The notes: generated by a model not told the origin, from the sequence alone. Shown: positions 25,568 to 34,911, numbered from the stretch's first letter. The stretch: DNA of 64,000 bases from JAHEEL01 sp963700375 (GCA_963700375.1 CAVOXF010000003.1:248001-312000); one strand, 5' to 3'. Numbers and translations are program-made.

Positions 25568-26584
25568 GTGCTGATACTCGTCCAAACCATCCCGGTCGCA
25601 TTCCGCCGCCGATTCCCGACGATGGCACTCGTCGTGGCCTCGCTCGGATTCTTCCTCGATCGGAACCTGAACTACCCGTCCACGATCGCGATCTTTGGAC
25701 TGCTCTTCGTCTTCCATGCGATCGGATCCGAGCTACCCCGCCGCCGGGCGCTCATCACCGGGTGGACCGCGATCGGGCTGATGACGGCATTCACGATCTC
25801 CGGTGTCTTTGCCGATCAGGTCTCGTTCGGAACGCCGCTCGTGGTGTTCATATTCACCAGCTTCCCGTTCCTCCTCGGACTCGAGTCACGGGAACGCCGG
25901 GAGACCGAGGCGGAGTTCGCCGTACGAACATCGCAGCTCGAGTTCGACAAGGCAGAGGCGGTCCAGCAGGAGCGAGCCAGGATCGCGCGAGAGCTGCACG
26001 ACGTAGTCGCCCATGAAATGACGGTCGCAACGATCCAGGCGGCCGCCGCCCGGCGGCTCATCGGGGCCGACGACGAAGAGGCCGCGAGGGCGGCAGCGGA
26101 GGCGGAACGTGCCGGCCATGAGGGTCTCGTCGAACTCAGGCGCCTCCTCGGGGTTCTGCGCACCGAAGAACCGGCGAGCCGGTCGCCACAGCCCGGTCTT
26201 CAGCAACTCGATGCTCTCGCCGACCAGATGCGCGAAGCCGGTCTGGACGTCATGGTCGATATCGACGGCGATCGGAGGGATATCCCGCCGGGCATGGACC
26301 TGAACGCCTACCGCATCGTCCAGGAGGCGCTCACCAACGCCCTGAAGCATGCGGGCCCCGGCGTCACCGCCGTAGTCAGGATCTCCTATCGACCCGAAGC
26401 AATCGAGATCGTCGTCAGCGACGACGGCAGAGGGGCTTCGAGTTCGTATGGCGCACCCGGCACGGGTCACGGCCTGATCGGCATGCGCGAGCGGACGGCG
26501 ATGCTCCAAGGAACGTTCGCCGCCGAACCCGTACCCGGTGGAGGCTTCCGTGTCTCCGCCACGATCCCGTGTGACGGCGCGTGA
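25568..26584 (+). CDS. Sensor histidine kinase of the NarL/DesK type (5' end probably frameshifted)
   Basis: 338 residues from GTG 25568. Membrane helices come first (IFGLLFVFHAIG, ITGWTAIGLMTAFTISGVFA, FIFTSFPFLLGLE). The HisKA_3 phosphoacceptor is ERARIARELHDVVAHEMTVA, and the ATP-binding domain shows QEALTNALKHAG, VSDDGRGA and GHGLIGMRERTAML. Coding sequence clearly continues upstream in frame (PPWAVDALLALTLTIGSLVDF) to a stop at 25421, but that stretch has no ATG, GTG or TTG. GTG 25420 in the neighbouring frame reads VTSLQ, and removing one base near 25435 joins it to RIPPWAVDALL. So the natural start is probably 25420. Its stop overlaps the response-regulator start. Confidence 0.85.
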   Translation: MLILVQTIPVAFRRRFPTMALVVASLGFFLDRNLNYPSTIAIFGLLFVFHAIGSELPRRRALITGWTAIGLMTAFTISGVFADQVSFGTPLVVFIFTSFPFLLGLESRERRETEAEFAVRTSQLEFDKAEAVQQERARIARELHDVVAHEMTVATIQAAAARRLIGADDEEAARAAAEAERAGHEGLVELRRLLGVLRTEEPASRSPQPGLQQLDALADQMREAGLDVMVDIDGDRRDIPPGMDLNAYRIVQEALTNALKHAGPGVTAVVRISYRPEAIEIVVSDDGRGASSSYGAPGTGHGLIGMRERTAMLQGTFAAEPVPGGGFRVSATIPCDGA

Positions 26585-27258
26585 CGGTTATCCGCATTCT
26601 CGTCGTCGACGACCAAGCACTCATTCGATCCGGCCTGCGGATGATCCTCGAGTCCGAGCCCGACATGAGTGTTGTCGGCGAGGCGGGCGACGGCCAGGAA
26701 GCCGTCGAGATGGGCAAACGCCTTCGACCCGACGTGATCCTCATGGATGTGCGCATGCCGGTCATGGACGGCATCGACGCGACACGGAAGCTGGTCGGAG
26801 CAGGGCTGAACCCCGATCCGAGTGTCCTCATCCTCACCACGTTCGACCTCGACGAGTACGTGTACGCGGCAATCCGGGCCGGTGCGAGCGGGTTCCTCCT
26901 CAAGGACGCCCCACCGGACGACCTGATCCACGCCATCCACGTCGTCGCCGGGGGTGATGCGCTCCTTGCGCCTTCGGTCACCCGCCGACTCATCGAGGAG
27001 TTCGCCGCACGGCCAACACCCGACACGCCACCGGACGGGATACATGATCTGACGGAGCGCGAAGTAGAGGTCCTCCGGAGTCTCGCCGCCGGTCACTCGA
27101 ACGCCGAGATCGCCGACGCCCTGTACGTCTCGGAGGCGACGGTGAAGACCCACGTGTCGCACATCCTCACGAAGCTCGACCTGCGTGACCGGGTTCAGGC
27201 GGTTGTCGTTGCCTACGAATCCGGGCTGGTCCGTCCGGGAGACAACCCCGAGGTCTGA
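26581..27258 (+). CDS. LuxR/NarL-family response regulator
   Basis: 225 residues. Receiver domain with acidic pocket (VVDDQALIRSGL), phospho-Asp in DVILMDVRMPVMDG and the conserved Lys in GFLLKDAPPDDL. C-terminal LuxR helix-turn-helix: LTEREVEVLRSLAAGHSNAE followed by TVKTHVSHILTKL. Starts at a GTG inside the stop of the histidine kinase gene (GTGA), so kinase and regulator are translated as a pair. The ABC ATPase and permease begin 130 bases later and are the obvious candidate targets. Confidence 0.95.
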   Translation: MTVIRILVVDDQALIRSGLRMILESEPDMSVVGEAGDGQEAVEMGKRLRPDVILMDVRMPVMDGIDATRKLVGAGLNPDPSVLILTTFDLDEYVYAAIRAGASGFLLKDAPPDDLIHAIHVVAGGDALLAPSVTRRLIEEFAARPTPDTPPDGIHDLTEREVEVLRSLAAGHSNAEIADALYVSEATVKTHVSHILTKLDLRDRVQAVVVAYESGLVRPGDNPEV

Positions 27259-27390
27259 GCCGGACACCCCGACCCAATCTCAGGGTTCCCTCATCCGATC
27301 GGATGACCCACAACCCGCCGAACGGCCGATGCAGGATCAACAGAATGCGCGTAGGTTTGACACGTCCACCAGCAACCTCAAGGGGATCCA

Positions 27391-28137
27391 ATGCTCGAGA
27401 CCAAGCCAACGACGGACCTCGCCGCGCGTATCAGCGACGGCACCAAGATCTACGGCGAGGGCGACACAGAGGTGCGCGCGCTCGACGGCGTCTCAGAGGC
27501 GTTCGAGAAGGGTCGCTACACCGCCATCATGGGCCCCTCGGGCAGCGGGAAGTCAACGCTTCTGCATTGCATTGCCGGACTCGATGAGCTCACTTCCGGG
27601 CAGGTGTACATCGGCGACACCGACCTCGGCTCCCTCAACGACAAGAACCTGACGCTGCTGCGCCGTCAGAAGGTCGGATTCGTCTTCCAATCCTTCAACC
27701 TGGTCCCGACGCTGTCAGCGAAAGAGAACATCCTGCTCCCGCTTCTCATCGCCGGCGAAAAGGAGGACGACGCCTGGTTCGACCAGGTTGTCGGCATCCT
27801 CGGACTCGGCGATCGTCTCAAGCATCGACCGTCGGAACTGTCAGGCGGCCAGCAACAACGGGTTGCCGCCGCGCGTGCTCTCGTGTCGCGGCCCGACATC
27901 ATCTTTGCCGACGAACCGAGTGGGAATCTCGACTCCAAGTCCGCAGCAGAGTTGCTCGACTTCATGCGCCGGGCGGTGCGCGAATTTGGGCAGACGATCG
28001 TGATGGTCACCCACGATCCGGTTGCGGCCAGCTACGCCGATCGCATCGTCTACCTCGAGGATGGGCGGATCGCAGGAGAGATGCACGATCCGACCCCCGA
28101 GATGGTCATCGACCGGATGAAGCAGTTCGGCGGGTAA
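27391..28137 (+). CDS. ABC transporter ATP-binding protein, MacB/LolD type
   Basis: 248 residues. Walker A GPSGSGKST, signature LSGGQQQRVA, Walker B IIFADEPSGNLD with catalytic Glu, and His in VMVTHDPVAA: a fully competent ATPase of the MacB/LolD class. CAAGGGGATCC precedes the ATG. It is four bases ahead of the FtsX-type permease gene, its partner. Such pairs drive transport of peptides, lipoproteins or antibiotics by mechanotransmission, often under an adjacent two-component system, as here. Confidence 0.93.
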   Translation: MLETKPTTDLAARISDGTKIYGEGDTEVRALDGVSEAFEKGRYTAIMGPSGSGKSTLLHCIAGLDELTSGQVYIGDTDLGSLNDKNLTLLRRQKVGFVFQSFNLVPTLSAKENILLPLLIAGEKEDDAWFDQVVGILGLGDRLKHRPSELSGGQQQRVAAARALVSRPDIIFADEPSGNLDSKSAAELLDFMRRAVREFGQTIVMVTHDPVAASYADRIVYLEDGRIAGEMHDPTPEMVIDRMKQFGG

Positions 28138-28141
28138 CGTC

Positions 28142-30703
28142 ATGATTCGAACCGCGCTCAAGACCATATTCGCGCACAAGCTGCGCCTCGTGCTCACCGC
28201 GATGTCGGTGATGATCGGCGTCGCGTTCATCGCCGGGACGTTCATCTTCACGGACACCATCAACCAGACCTTCACCGATCTCTTCGACGACCAGTTCGCC
28301 GGTCAAGACGTCATCGTGCAGGCAGAGGCGGAGTTCGACGTGGGCTTCGGCGGACCTCCGCCGATCGAGGAGTCCGTACTCGACACCGTGCTGGGCGTCC
28401 AGGGCGTCGCCGCAGCTGAAGGATCTGCTGGCGGCTTCGCCTTGATCTACGACAGTAGCGGGGAGGCAATCGTCCCAATGGGGCCGCCCACGATCGGGGC
28501 CTCCTCGACGGAGGACGAACGCCTGAGGGGCAACATCGTGATTCGGGAGGGCAGGACCCCCGCTGGACCAACCGAAGTCGTCATCGATGCCAAGACGGCC
28601 GGTGACAACGGACTCTCTGTCGGCACGGTCATCCAAGTGCAAACGGTCGGCGGGGTCGCTGAGTATGACCTGGTCGGCATCGTCGGATTCGGAGAGGCAG
28701 ACAACATCGCGGGGGCAACGGTGGCCGTGTTCGACCTCGAGACCGCCCAGACACTATTCGGCCTCGAAGGTTTGTACAGCGGAATCGCGGTCATCGGCGA
28801 GGAGGGTGTCAGCCCGGAGCTCTTGCGCAACAACATCGCTCTCGCGCTGCCCGACGGGGTTGAGGCGGTCGTCTCTGCAGACGAAGCAGAAGCGCAGGCC
28901 GAGGCCCTTCAGGAGAGCCTCGGTTTCCTCAACACCGCGCTCCTCGTATTCGCCGCAGTCGCGGTGTTCGTGGCCGCGTTCATCATTCAGAACACCTTCC
29001 GGATCATCGTTCGGCAGCGCCAGCGTGAACTGGCTCTGATGCGCGCCGTCGGAGCGACCGGCGGCCAGGTGGTATGGATGGTTGCGATCGAAGCCCTCAT
29101 TGTCGGGATCTTTGCGTCCGTGCTCGGCATCGCGCTGGGATTCGTGATCTCTGCCCTGCTCACCGGGGGCATGGCAGCAATCGGCTTTGATCTGCCGTCG
29201 ACGTCGGCGTCGCTGGCGCCACGCACGATCATCGTCGGCTTCATTGTGGGAGTCGGGGTGACGCTCATCGCTGCGATCCTTCCGGCCATTCGCGCAGCAC
29301 GGATCCCTCCCGTTGCGGCGCTCCAAGATGTCGACGTGCGGCTGCGAATGTCCGACCGGAGGCGCACGATATTCGGGTCGATCCTGCTCGTCATCGGTGT
29401 GGGCCTGATCGTCGCGGGGCTGTTCGGTGACGTCATCGACCTTGGCCCGCTCAACGAGTTGACGGCCGTCGGCATCGGGGCGTTGGTCGTCTTCCTGGCG
29501 GTCAGCCTGCTGAGCTCGCTGGTCGTGCCGTCCCTGGCGCGTTTCATCGGATGGCCGCTACCGAAGATCGACAATCTGACCGGCACTCTCGCCATCGCCA
29601 ATGCCGTACGGAAACCACGCCGAACGGCGACCACGGCGTCGGCGCTCATGATTGGCCTTGCGCTCGTGGCGTTCTTCTTCATCCTCGGCGCTTCGATCAA
29701 AGCTTCGGTCAGCGATTCGATCGAGGCGGGGCTCCGTGCCGACTACGTCATCACCGTCGACGGCTTCGCCGGGGGTTTCAGCCCTTCATTGGCCGAGGAC
29801 CTGAAGGGGCAGGAGGAGATCGAAGCTACAACTTCGCTGAGAATGGGCTTCTGGGATCGCAATGGCACGGAAGATTTCGTCATGGGAATCGAGGCTGAGA
29901 CGGTCGACCAAACCATCTTCCTCGACGTACAAAGTGGCAGCATCACTGCGCTTGTTGCCGGCGGGGTCTTCGTACACGAAGACGTTGCCTCCGAGGAGGG
30001 CTGGGTCGTGGGTGACACCATACCGATGGGATTCGCGGCCACTGGCCTGCAGGAGGTCGAGATCGTCGGCATCTACGGCGAGCAGAATGTTGTTCAGTCC
30101 AACTTCCTGGTCGGTCTCGAGTTCTATGAGGCGAACTTCTCCGGATTCGGTACCGACACCGACTTCGCGGTCGCCGTCGCCGGAGCGGAAGGGGCCTCAC
30201 CAGAGGCGACCAGAGCCGTCGTCGAGGAAGCGGCCGCGGAGTACGGGAACGTCACCGTGCGCAATCAAGCCGAGTATCGGAAATCTCAGGAAGCCCAAGT
30301 CGACTCGCTGCTTGTGATGTTCAACGCACTTCTGATCCTGGCAGTGATCATTGCCTTGTTCGGGATCATGAACACGCTGAGCCTGTCAATCTATGAGCGG
30401 ACCCGCGAGATCGGTCTCTTGCGGGCCGTCGGCATGACCCGGTCTCAGACGCGACGCATGATCCGTTGGGAATCGATCATGGTCGCCGTCATCGGAGCAG
30501 TTCTTGGAATTGTCGTCGGCCTGTTCTTTGGGGTCGTGGTCACGGCGGCATTGAAGTCACAGGGCATCAACGTGCTCTCGATCCCGGCAATCCAGATCGC
30601 CGGCTTGGTGGTTTTCGGCGTGGTAGCGGGTCTGCTCGCTGCCATTGTTCCGGCCCGCCGGGCCGCCAAGCTGAACATCCTGAACGCCATTGCCTACGAG
30701 TAG
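28142..30703 (+). CDS. FtsX/MacB-type ABC transporter permease
   Basis: 853 residues with two FtsX units. The N-terminal helix (LRLVLTAMSVMIGVAFIAGTF) is followed by a large extracellular domain, then membrane helices (~260-400) with the FtsX mark RQRELALMRAVGATGGQV, further helices (~420-465), a second extracellular domain (~520-710), and a final three-helix FtsX block with IYERTREIGLLRAVGMTRSQ. Partner of the ATPase immediately upstream. The cargo is not evident. A hairpin at 30727-30761 closes the operon. Confidence 0.93.
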   Translation: MIRTALKTIFAHKLRLVLTAMSVMIGVAFIAGTFIFTDTINQTFTDLFDDQFAGQDVIVQAEAEFDVGFGGPPPIEESVLDTVLGVQGVAAAEGSAGGFALIYDSSGEAIVPMGPPTIGASSTEDERLRGNIVIREGRTPAGPTEVVIDAKTAGDNGLSVGTVIQVQTVGGVAEYDLVGIVGFGEADNIAGATVAVFDLETAQTLFGLEGLYSGIAVIGEEGVSPELLRNNIALALPDGVEAVVSADEAEAQAEALQESLGFLNTALLVFAAVAVFVAAFIIQNTFRIIVRQRQRELALMRAVGATGGQVVWMVAIEALIVGIFASVLGIALGFVISALLTGGMAAIGFDLPSTSASLAPRTIIVGFIVGVGVTLIAAILPAIRAARIPPVAALQDVDVRLRMSDRRRTIFGSILLVIGVGLIVAGLFGDVIDLGPLNELTAVGIGALVVFLAVSLLSSLVVPSLARFIGWPLPKIDNLTGTLAIANAVRKPRRTATTASALMIGLALVAFFFILGASIKASVSDSIEAGLRADYVITVDGFAGGFSPSLAEDLKGQEEIEATTSLRMGFWDRNGTEDFVMGIEAETVDQTIFLDVQSGSITALVAGGVFVHEDVASEEGWVVGDTIPMGFAATGLQEVEIVGIYGEQNVVQSNFLVGLEFYEANFSGFGTDTDFAVAVAGAEGASPEATRAVVEEAAAEYGNVTVRNQAEYRKSQEAQVDSLLVMFNALLILAVIIALFGIMNTLSLSIYERTREIGLLRAVGMTRSQTRRMIRWESIMVAVIGAVLGIVVGLFFGVVVTAALKSQGINVLSIPAIQIAGLVVFGVVAGLLAAIVPARRAAKLNILNAIAYE

Positions 30704-30726
30704 ACAACGCCCAGACGGTTCAACCA

Positions 30727-30761
30727 GAGGGGGGTCGGTGATCCCACCATCGGCCCTCCTC
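30727..30761 (+). terminator. Hairpin after the FtsX-type permease
   Basis: GAGGGGGGTCG (30727-30737) can pair with CGGCCCTCCTC (30751-30761) over 11 positions with two G-U pairs, 24 bases after the stop codon. No T-run. A likely end of the histidine kinase-to-permease unit. Confidence 0.45.
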
Positions 30762-30797
30762 ACGGTTGCGGGCGGCGTGGCGTGATATCGTCGCCGC

Positions 30798-31979
30798 ATG
30801 CTTGATCGACAGATCCCGTTGCTGGTTCTGATTGTTGCCGCAGCGGCCTCGCGGGACGGCGAACGCGAGAAACGGGAAGGACTGTTCAGCCGGATCTCGT
30901 CCGGGGTGACGGGTGCGGTCGTCGACATCGTCGACCCAGAGAGGATCGTCGAACAGATCGACGTAAACGCACTGATGGAGCGCGTTGATATCAACGAACT
31001 CCTCGACCGGGTCGACATCAACGAGTTGATGGACCGGGTCGACGTTGATGCGCTCCTCGACCGGGTCGACGTCAACCACCTGATGGACCGCGTCGACGTC
31101 AACGAACTCCTCGACCGGGTGGATGTGAACCACCTGATGGACCGGATCGACGTCAACCACCTGATGGATGGTGTCGACGTCAAGGCGCTCACCGACCGGG
31201 CCGGTATCCCGGAGATCGTTCGGGAGAGCACCGGGGAACTCGCAGGGTCGGCAATGGACACGGTCCGGAGGCAGTTCGTCTCCCTCGACGAGATCATTGG
31301 TCGATTCACGTACAGGCTCATCGGGCGGGACCCACAAGCCCGTCCGATCGCCCCGCCCCTGCACGATGGAACGGTCGGCATCGACGCAGGCGGGCGAGCC
31401 CAGGTAACCGGTCACTACGCGGGTCCGGTCTCGCGACTGGCGGCCTTCATTCTCGACTCGGCCTTCATCTGGTTCTCTTTCATCCTGTTTCTGTTTGGGA
31501 TCGGATTCGTCCTGCAGTACATCTTCCATGTCGACGTCGACACGGCATGGCGCCAGACCTTCATTGGGGTCGCCCTCTTCGTTGCGTGGGCATTCACCTA
31601 CTTCTGGGTTGGGTTCGGCCTCGCCGGCCGAACCCCCGGCATGGGAATCGTCGGCATCGGTGTCGTGAACCGGCAGGGCACCACGATTCCCGGCAAGAAC
31701 GCACTCATCCGGACGCTGACCTTCCCCGTCTCGTTCCTCGTCTTCGGTCTTGGATTCCTCGGCATATTCACCAGCCCAACGCGCCGGGCGCTTCACGATG
31801 CGGCGGCCGGCACGGTCGTCGTCTACGACTGGGGCGAGCGTCCGGCCGAGATGAATGCTCCAATCACGAAGTGGGTCAACGAGCACACCGAAAACGGCTC
31901 AGCGAAGGGCCCCCCCAACGACGGAACCGCAGCAGAAGTCCGGCCGGCGGCGGACGCGTCAGAGCCGTCGAAGAGCTAG
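30798..31979 (+). CDS. RDD-family membrane protein with nonapeptide repeats
   Basis: 393 residues. The first ~20 residues are hydrophobic (IPLLVLIVAAAAS). Residues 54-134 are nine copies of a nine-residue unit of the form VDVNHLMDR. The RDD domain spans ~210-345: SRLAAFILDSAFIWFSFILF, then a second helix, then AGRTPGMGIVGIGVV and a closing TRRALHDAAAGTVVV, with the conserved Arg and Asp residues. RDD proteins are membrane proteins often linked to transport or lipid-related roles. The repeat segment probably forms a regular helical or solenoid cytosolic arm. The stop overlaps, tail to tail, that of the next gene on the other strand. Confidence 0.8.
   Translation: MLDRQIPLLVLIVAAAASRDGEREKREGLFSRISSGVTGAVVDIVDPERIVEQIDVNALMERVDINELLDRVDINELMDRVDVDALLDRVDVNHLMDRVDVNELLDRVDVNHLMDRIDVNHLMDGVDVKALTDRAGIPEIVRESTGELAGSAMDTVRRQFVSLDEIIGRFTYRLIGRDPQARPIAPPLHDGTVGIDAGGRAQVTGHYAGPVSRLAAFILDSAFIWFSFILFLFGIGFVLQYIFHVDVDTAWRQTFIGVALFVAWAFTYFWVGFGLAGRTPGMGIVGIGVVNRQGTTIPGKNALIRTLTFPVSFLVFGLGFLGIFTSPTRRALHDAAAGTVVVYDWGERPAEMNAPITKWVNEHTENGSAKGPPNDGTAAEVRPAADASEPSKS
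30957..31199 (+). repeat. Nine tandem 27-base coding repeats
   Basis: Exactly nine in-frame units of 27 bases encode [VI]D[VI][ND].L[ML][DE]R. Units vary more at DNA level than at protein level, so the period is held by selection on the protein and not by recent slippage. Confidence 0.9.
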
Positions 31980-32533
31980 CCGATCCAATCGGGAGCCTGC
32001 TCCACGACGTACATGCTGACGGCGTGAACGCGGTCGAGCGTTTCACAGAGGCTGTCCTGTCGGAACATGAGATCGACGATCGACAGATCGACCGCTGCAA
32101 CGACCGAGAGGCGGCGCTCCTCACCGTCGGAAAGCGCTCCAAAGCTGTCCACGGCCGAAACCTCGATAGGCAGGTCGATACCGCCGATCCCGGCGAGTTC
32201 GGCAGAGAGCACGATCAGGTCTGGAGGATTCTTCAACGGGGGGAGCCCCCAATTGAAGATGAACGGGGTTGCAAAGCGTCCGTCGGGGTCGTCGGGTGTA
32301 TCCGGTGAATCCGTGAGAAGGTCCTCGAGGTCCAGCACCACGCGCGGGTCGAGGTCGATCGCCATGTGGAGGTCGAGCGGGCCCTCACACGCTTCCGCCG
32401 GGTGAAGGTCGACCTCCCATGCCTGCCGGAGTGTGTAGGTCTCCACGAAGTGGCGCTCGTCGTGAACGTGAAAACCATGCTCGACAGCATGGTCCTTGAG
32501 GTAGGTGACGGTGCCTGCGAGATCCACGGCCAT
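31976..32533 (-). CDS. Conserved hypothetical protein, acidic
   Basis: 185 residues, soluble, no signal peptide or membrane helix. Rich in Asp, Leu and Val (DLDPRVVLDLEDLLTDSPDTP). The sequence FIFNWGLPPLKNPPDLIVL and the pattern of alternating hydrophobic residues suggest a mixed alpha/beta fold. I do not recognise the family. It converges on the RDD gene with a shared CTAG at the stop codons and is divergent from the next plus-strand gene by about 65 bases. Confidence 0.6.
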   Translation of the reverse strand: MAVDLAGTVTYLKDHAVEHGFHVHDERHFVETYTLRQAWEVDLHPAEACEGPLDLHMAIDLDPRVVLDLEDLLTDSPDTPDDPDGRFATPFIFNWGLPPLKNPPDLIVLSAELAGIGGIDLPIEVSAVDSFGALSDGEERRLSVVAAVDLSIVDLMFRQDSLCETLDRVHAVSMYVVEQAPDWIG

Positions 32534-32598
32534 GATCGGAGGCTACCGGTTCGTCGCGCGATAGGGTGCGGCGAACCTGCTCGGGAATGCGAGGTCCC

Positions 32599-33465
32599 AT
32601 GTCCTGGTCGTTCGGCGCGAGTGTTCGAAGACGCCGCCACGCGATGGTCTACAGCGACGGCAAGTGGTGGTATGACCCGGCGACGAACGTGTTCGGGTTC
32701 CGCACCGGTGGCGAGCATCCCCTCGCGTGGGACGATGTCACGTGGGAGTTCCCTGGTCCAGACGAGTACGCGGAGCTTGCCGCAGAAGTCGAGCCAGGCT
32801 GGTTCGCGAAGTCGGGAGAGAAGGCCATGCGTGCCGCCCTGCTGACCGGTGACCCGCACGCGATCGACCTGACGGCCGGCCAGCACCCGCACTACCGGAA
32901 CACGGCGGATGTCCTCGCGGGGCTTCTCTCGCTGTCGGTGCGGCGCACGTACGCAGCCGAACTCCTGCAGCGTTCGGTCGCGTCCGGCTACGAACCGAAG
33001 AACGACCCGTTCATCAGGAAGTACCTCCCAACCGCCGGCGTGGGTGTTCCGATCGCTCCCGGAGTTGCCGTCGAACTCCCCATCATGCGGGTCGTCGTCG
33101 CCCTCACGGTCGCCGAACTCCGCCAGGAGGCGAACGACCACGACGGGGCTATTGAGACTCTCAACGCGGTCGAGCGGACGACCCACGTCGTTCTATCGCT
33201 CGTGGAACTCCTCAACGCTGTGGGGAGATTCGCAGAGACCATCCAGATCAGCGATGCCACAGTCAATGCCGACGACGTCACCGCCATGATCCTGGCATAT
33301 CGCGCCGTCGCCCTCCGGAATGTCGGAAGGACCGACGAGGCCCGATCGACGCTCAACCGACTGCTCGCCGACGGGGGTCGCTCGACGGCAATCAGAGCGT
33401 TCGTGGGCGTGGTCAACGCGTCGATGGGGCCGTTGGACGCGACCTCAGGCGATCCTGGCGACTGA
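32599..33465 (+). CDS. TPR-like hypothetical protein
   Basis: About 288 residues, cytosolic. The N-terminus has an aromatic motif (MVYSDGKWWYDPATNVFGFR). The second half is helical with TPR-like spacing (ALTVAELRQEANDHDGAIETL and AYRAVALRNVGRTDEARSTL), suggesting a protein-interaction scaffold. Start choice is uncertain: ATG 32599 has GAGGT before it, while 32587 and GTG 32566 are also in frame. No functional partner can be named from the neighbours. Confidence 0.6.
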   Translation: MSWSFGASVRRRRHAMVYSDGKWWYDPATNVFGFRTGGEHPLAWDDVTWEFPGPDEYAELAAEVEPGWFAKSGEKAMRAALLTGDPHAIDLTAGQHPHYRNTADVLAGLLSLSVRRTYAAELLQRSVASGYEPKNDPFIRKYLPTAGVGVPIAPGVAVELPIMRVVVALTVAELRQEANDHDGAIETLNAVERTTHVVLSLVELLNAVGRFAETIQISDATVNADDVTAMILAYRAVALRNVGRTDEARSTLNRLLADGGRSTAIRAFVGVVNASMGPLDATSGDPGD

Positions 33466-33469
33466 GCCG

Positions 33470-33916
33470 TCAGGAGGCGGTGCGAACCGCAATCCCGCCG
33501 AAGTATGCGCGAGCATCGACAACGAGCAAGGGGGCATCGACGGCGGCGGCGTCGGGATCGGTGAAGTTCTCGACGCCACCGGCGAACAGAGAAGACGTCA
33601 TCTCGACGCGCCAGTTGTCGGGCACGGTGACGTCGATCCCGCCGGCGACCGCCGTCAGTTCGAGGGTCGCCGAGTTTGCGAAATCAGCTTCGGTCAAGTC
33701 GATCGTCATCCCACCCATCACCGCCGTTCCCGATCCAGCACGGAACGAATCAGATCGGTTGACGATCTCGGCACCGTCCATCGCAGCCACCGCTGCGAAG
33801 ACGTCGGAGTCGTCGTCACCGTACGCCGGCAGCATTCGCTTCGCCACGAGGGCGGCGGCAACGAGGAGGACATTCACGAGCAGAACGCCGAAGATGATGC
33901 GTCTCATGACTCTCAT
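33470..33916 (-). CDS. Small membrane-anchored protein with LiaF-like C-terminal domain
   Basis: 148 residues. One N-terminal helix (IIFGVLLVNVLLVAAALVA), then a beta domain with GTAVMGGMTIDLTEADFA and GGIDVTVPDNWRVE, a pattern typical of the LiaF/YvqF C-terminal (cell-wall-active antibiotic response) fold. Such domains stack as beta-helices and sense or control envelope stress systems. The usual extra N-terminal helices are absent. Start at ATG 33916 or 33907. The gene lies 4 bases from the end of the TPR-like gene, on the opposite strand. Confidence 0.6.
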   Translation of the reverse strand: MRVMRRIIFGVLLVNVLLVAAALVAKRMLPAYGDDDSDVFAAVAAMDGAEIVNRSDSFRAGSGTAVMGGMTIDLTEADFANSATLELTAVAGGIDVTVPDNWRVEMTSSLFAGGVENFTDPDAAAVDAPLLVVDARAYFGGIAVRTAS

Positions 33917-33944
33917 AGCGACGACGCTACCAGGCAGACAGGGC

Positions 33945-34835
33945 CTACCTCGCCGGCTCGAGCGGCCCTTCCACGTCGGCGGTCCCCCATCGCTGGATCG
34001 CGGCGGCGGCGCCGATCACCATCGCACCGCCCACAATCTGGATCACGCTGAGGTACTGGCCGAGCAGAATCCAGGCCGCGGCAGCGGCGAACACCGGCTC
34101 GGTCGTGGAGATGACGCCAACGATTCCCGATGCCGCCCGGCGAAGGGCGGAGAACCCGAAGAGGAACGGAATCGCCGTTCCCGCAATCCCCACCCAGATC
34201 AGTTCCGCCCATACCTTGGTCGAGAGGTCGGACGGGAACGTCCAGAGCGGCTGTACGACGAGCCAGATCGCCGAGGCGAAGATGAAGCCCCAGGTGACGA
34301 TCGTAATCGACGGGTAGCGCCGCCCCAGGAACTCGCCATAGATGAGATACGAGGCGAAGGCGACCGCCGACACGAGTCCCCACGCCACGCCGATCCAGTC
34401 GCCGCCCTCGAGGTTCCACGCTTCGGTAATGAAGAAGACGCCGGTCACGGCGACCACGGCGGCAACCCACACGGTCGGAGACACACTCCGCTTCTGGACG
34501 ACAACCATCCACATGAGCACGAAGATCGGAGCGAGGAACTGAATGGTCGCACCCGGCCCTACACCGAGCCGGTCGATCGCCCAGTAGAACGTCACGTTGA
34601 CGATGGCGAGGTTGACCCCCAGCATTGCGAACCAGGCCAGTCCGCCCCTCGGAGCGAGCGCTCCCCGATAGAGCGCGAACGGTACGAAGACCAGCGACGT
34701 CACCAGCGCCCTCACCTCGGCGACACGGGCCGGTGACACCGCGGCGAACGCGTCGGCCGCAATCGCCCCGCTGAAGCCCCAGAAGACGGCAGCAAGCAGC
34801 GCGAACGCGACCCCGTTCCGTGTAGACCGATCCAT
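33945..34835 (-). CDS. EamA/DMT-family membrane transporter
   Basis: 296 residues, ten predicted helices in two EamA repeats. The first begins NGVAFALLAAVFWGFSGAI, the second GVAWGLVSAVAFASYLIYGE with the family's closing Glu/Pro region TEPVFAAAAAWILLGQYLS. Members export amino acids or other metabolites; the substrate is unknown. It is divergent from the arsenate-reductase-like gene, with a 22-base inverted repeat between them. Confidence 0.85.
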   Translation of the reverse strand: MDRSTRNGVAFALLAAVFWGFSGAIAADAFAAVSPARVAEVRALVTSLVFVPFALYRGALAPRGGLAWFAMLGVNLAIVNVTFYWAIDRLGVGPGATIQFLAPIFVLMWMVVVQKRSVSPTVWVAAVVAVTGVFFITEAWNLEGGDWIGVAWGLVSAVAFASYLIYGEFLGRRYPSITIVTWGFIFASAIWLVVQPLWTFPSDLSTKVWAELIWVGIAGTAIPFLFGFSALRRAASGIVGVISTTEPVFAAAAAWILLGQYLSVIQIVGGAMVIGAAAAIQRWGTADVEGPLEPAR

Positions 34836-34889
34836 GGGGTGGAAGGTAGCCGAGAGTCACCGGTCACTGGTCGTCCCCCAGCCGAAGGA

Positions 34890-34911
34890 TTCCTTCCCCA
34901 AGGGGAAGGAA
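34890..34911. promoter_or_regulatory. Near-perfect palindrome between divergent genes
   Basis: TTCCTTCCCC (34890-34899), AA, GGGGAAGGAA (34902-34911). It sits in the 148-base gap between the EamA transporter (-) and the ArsC-like gene (+) and could be a repressor site or a hairpin. No T-run on either strand. Confidence 0.4.
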
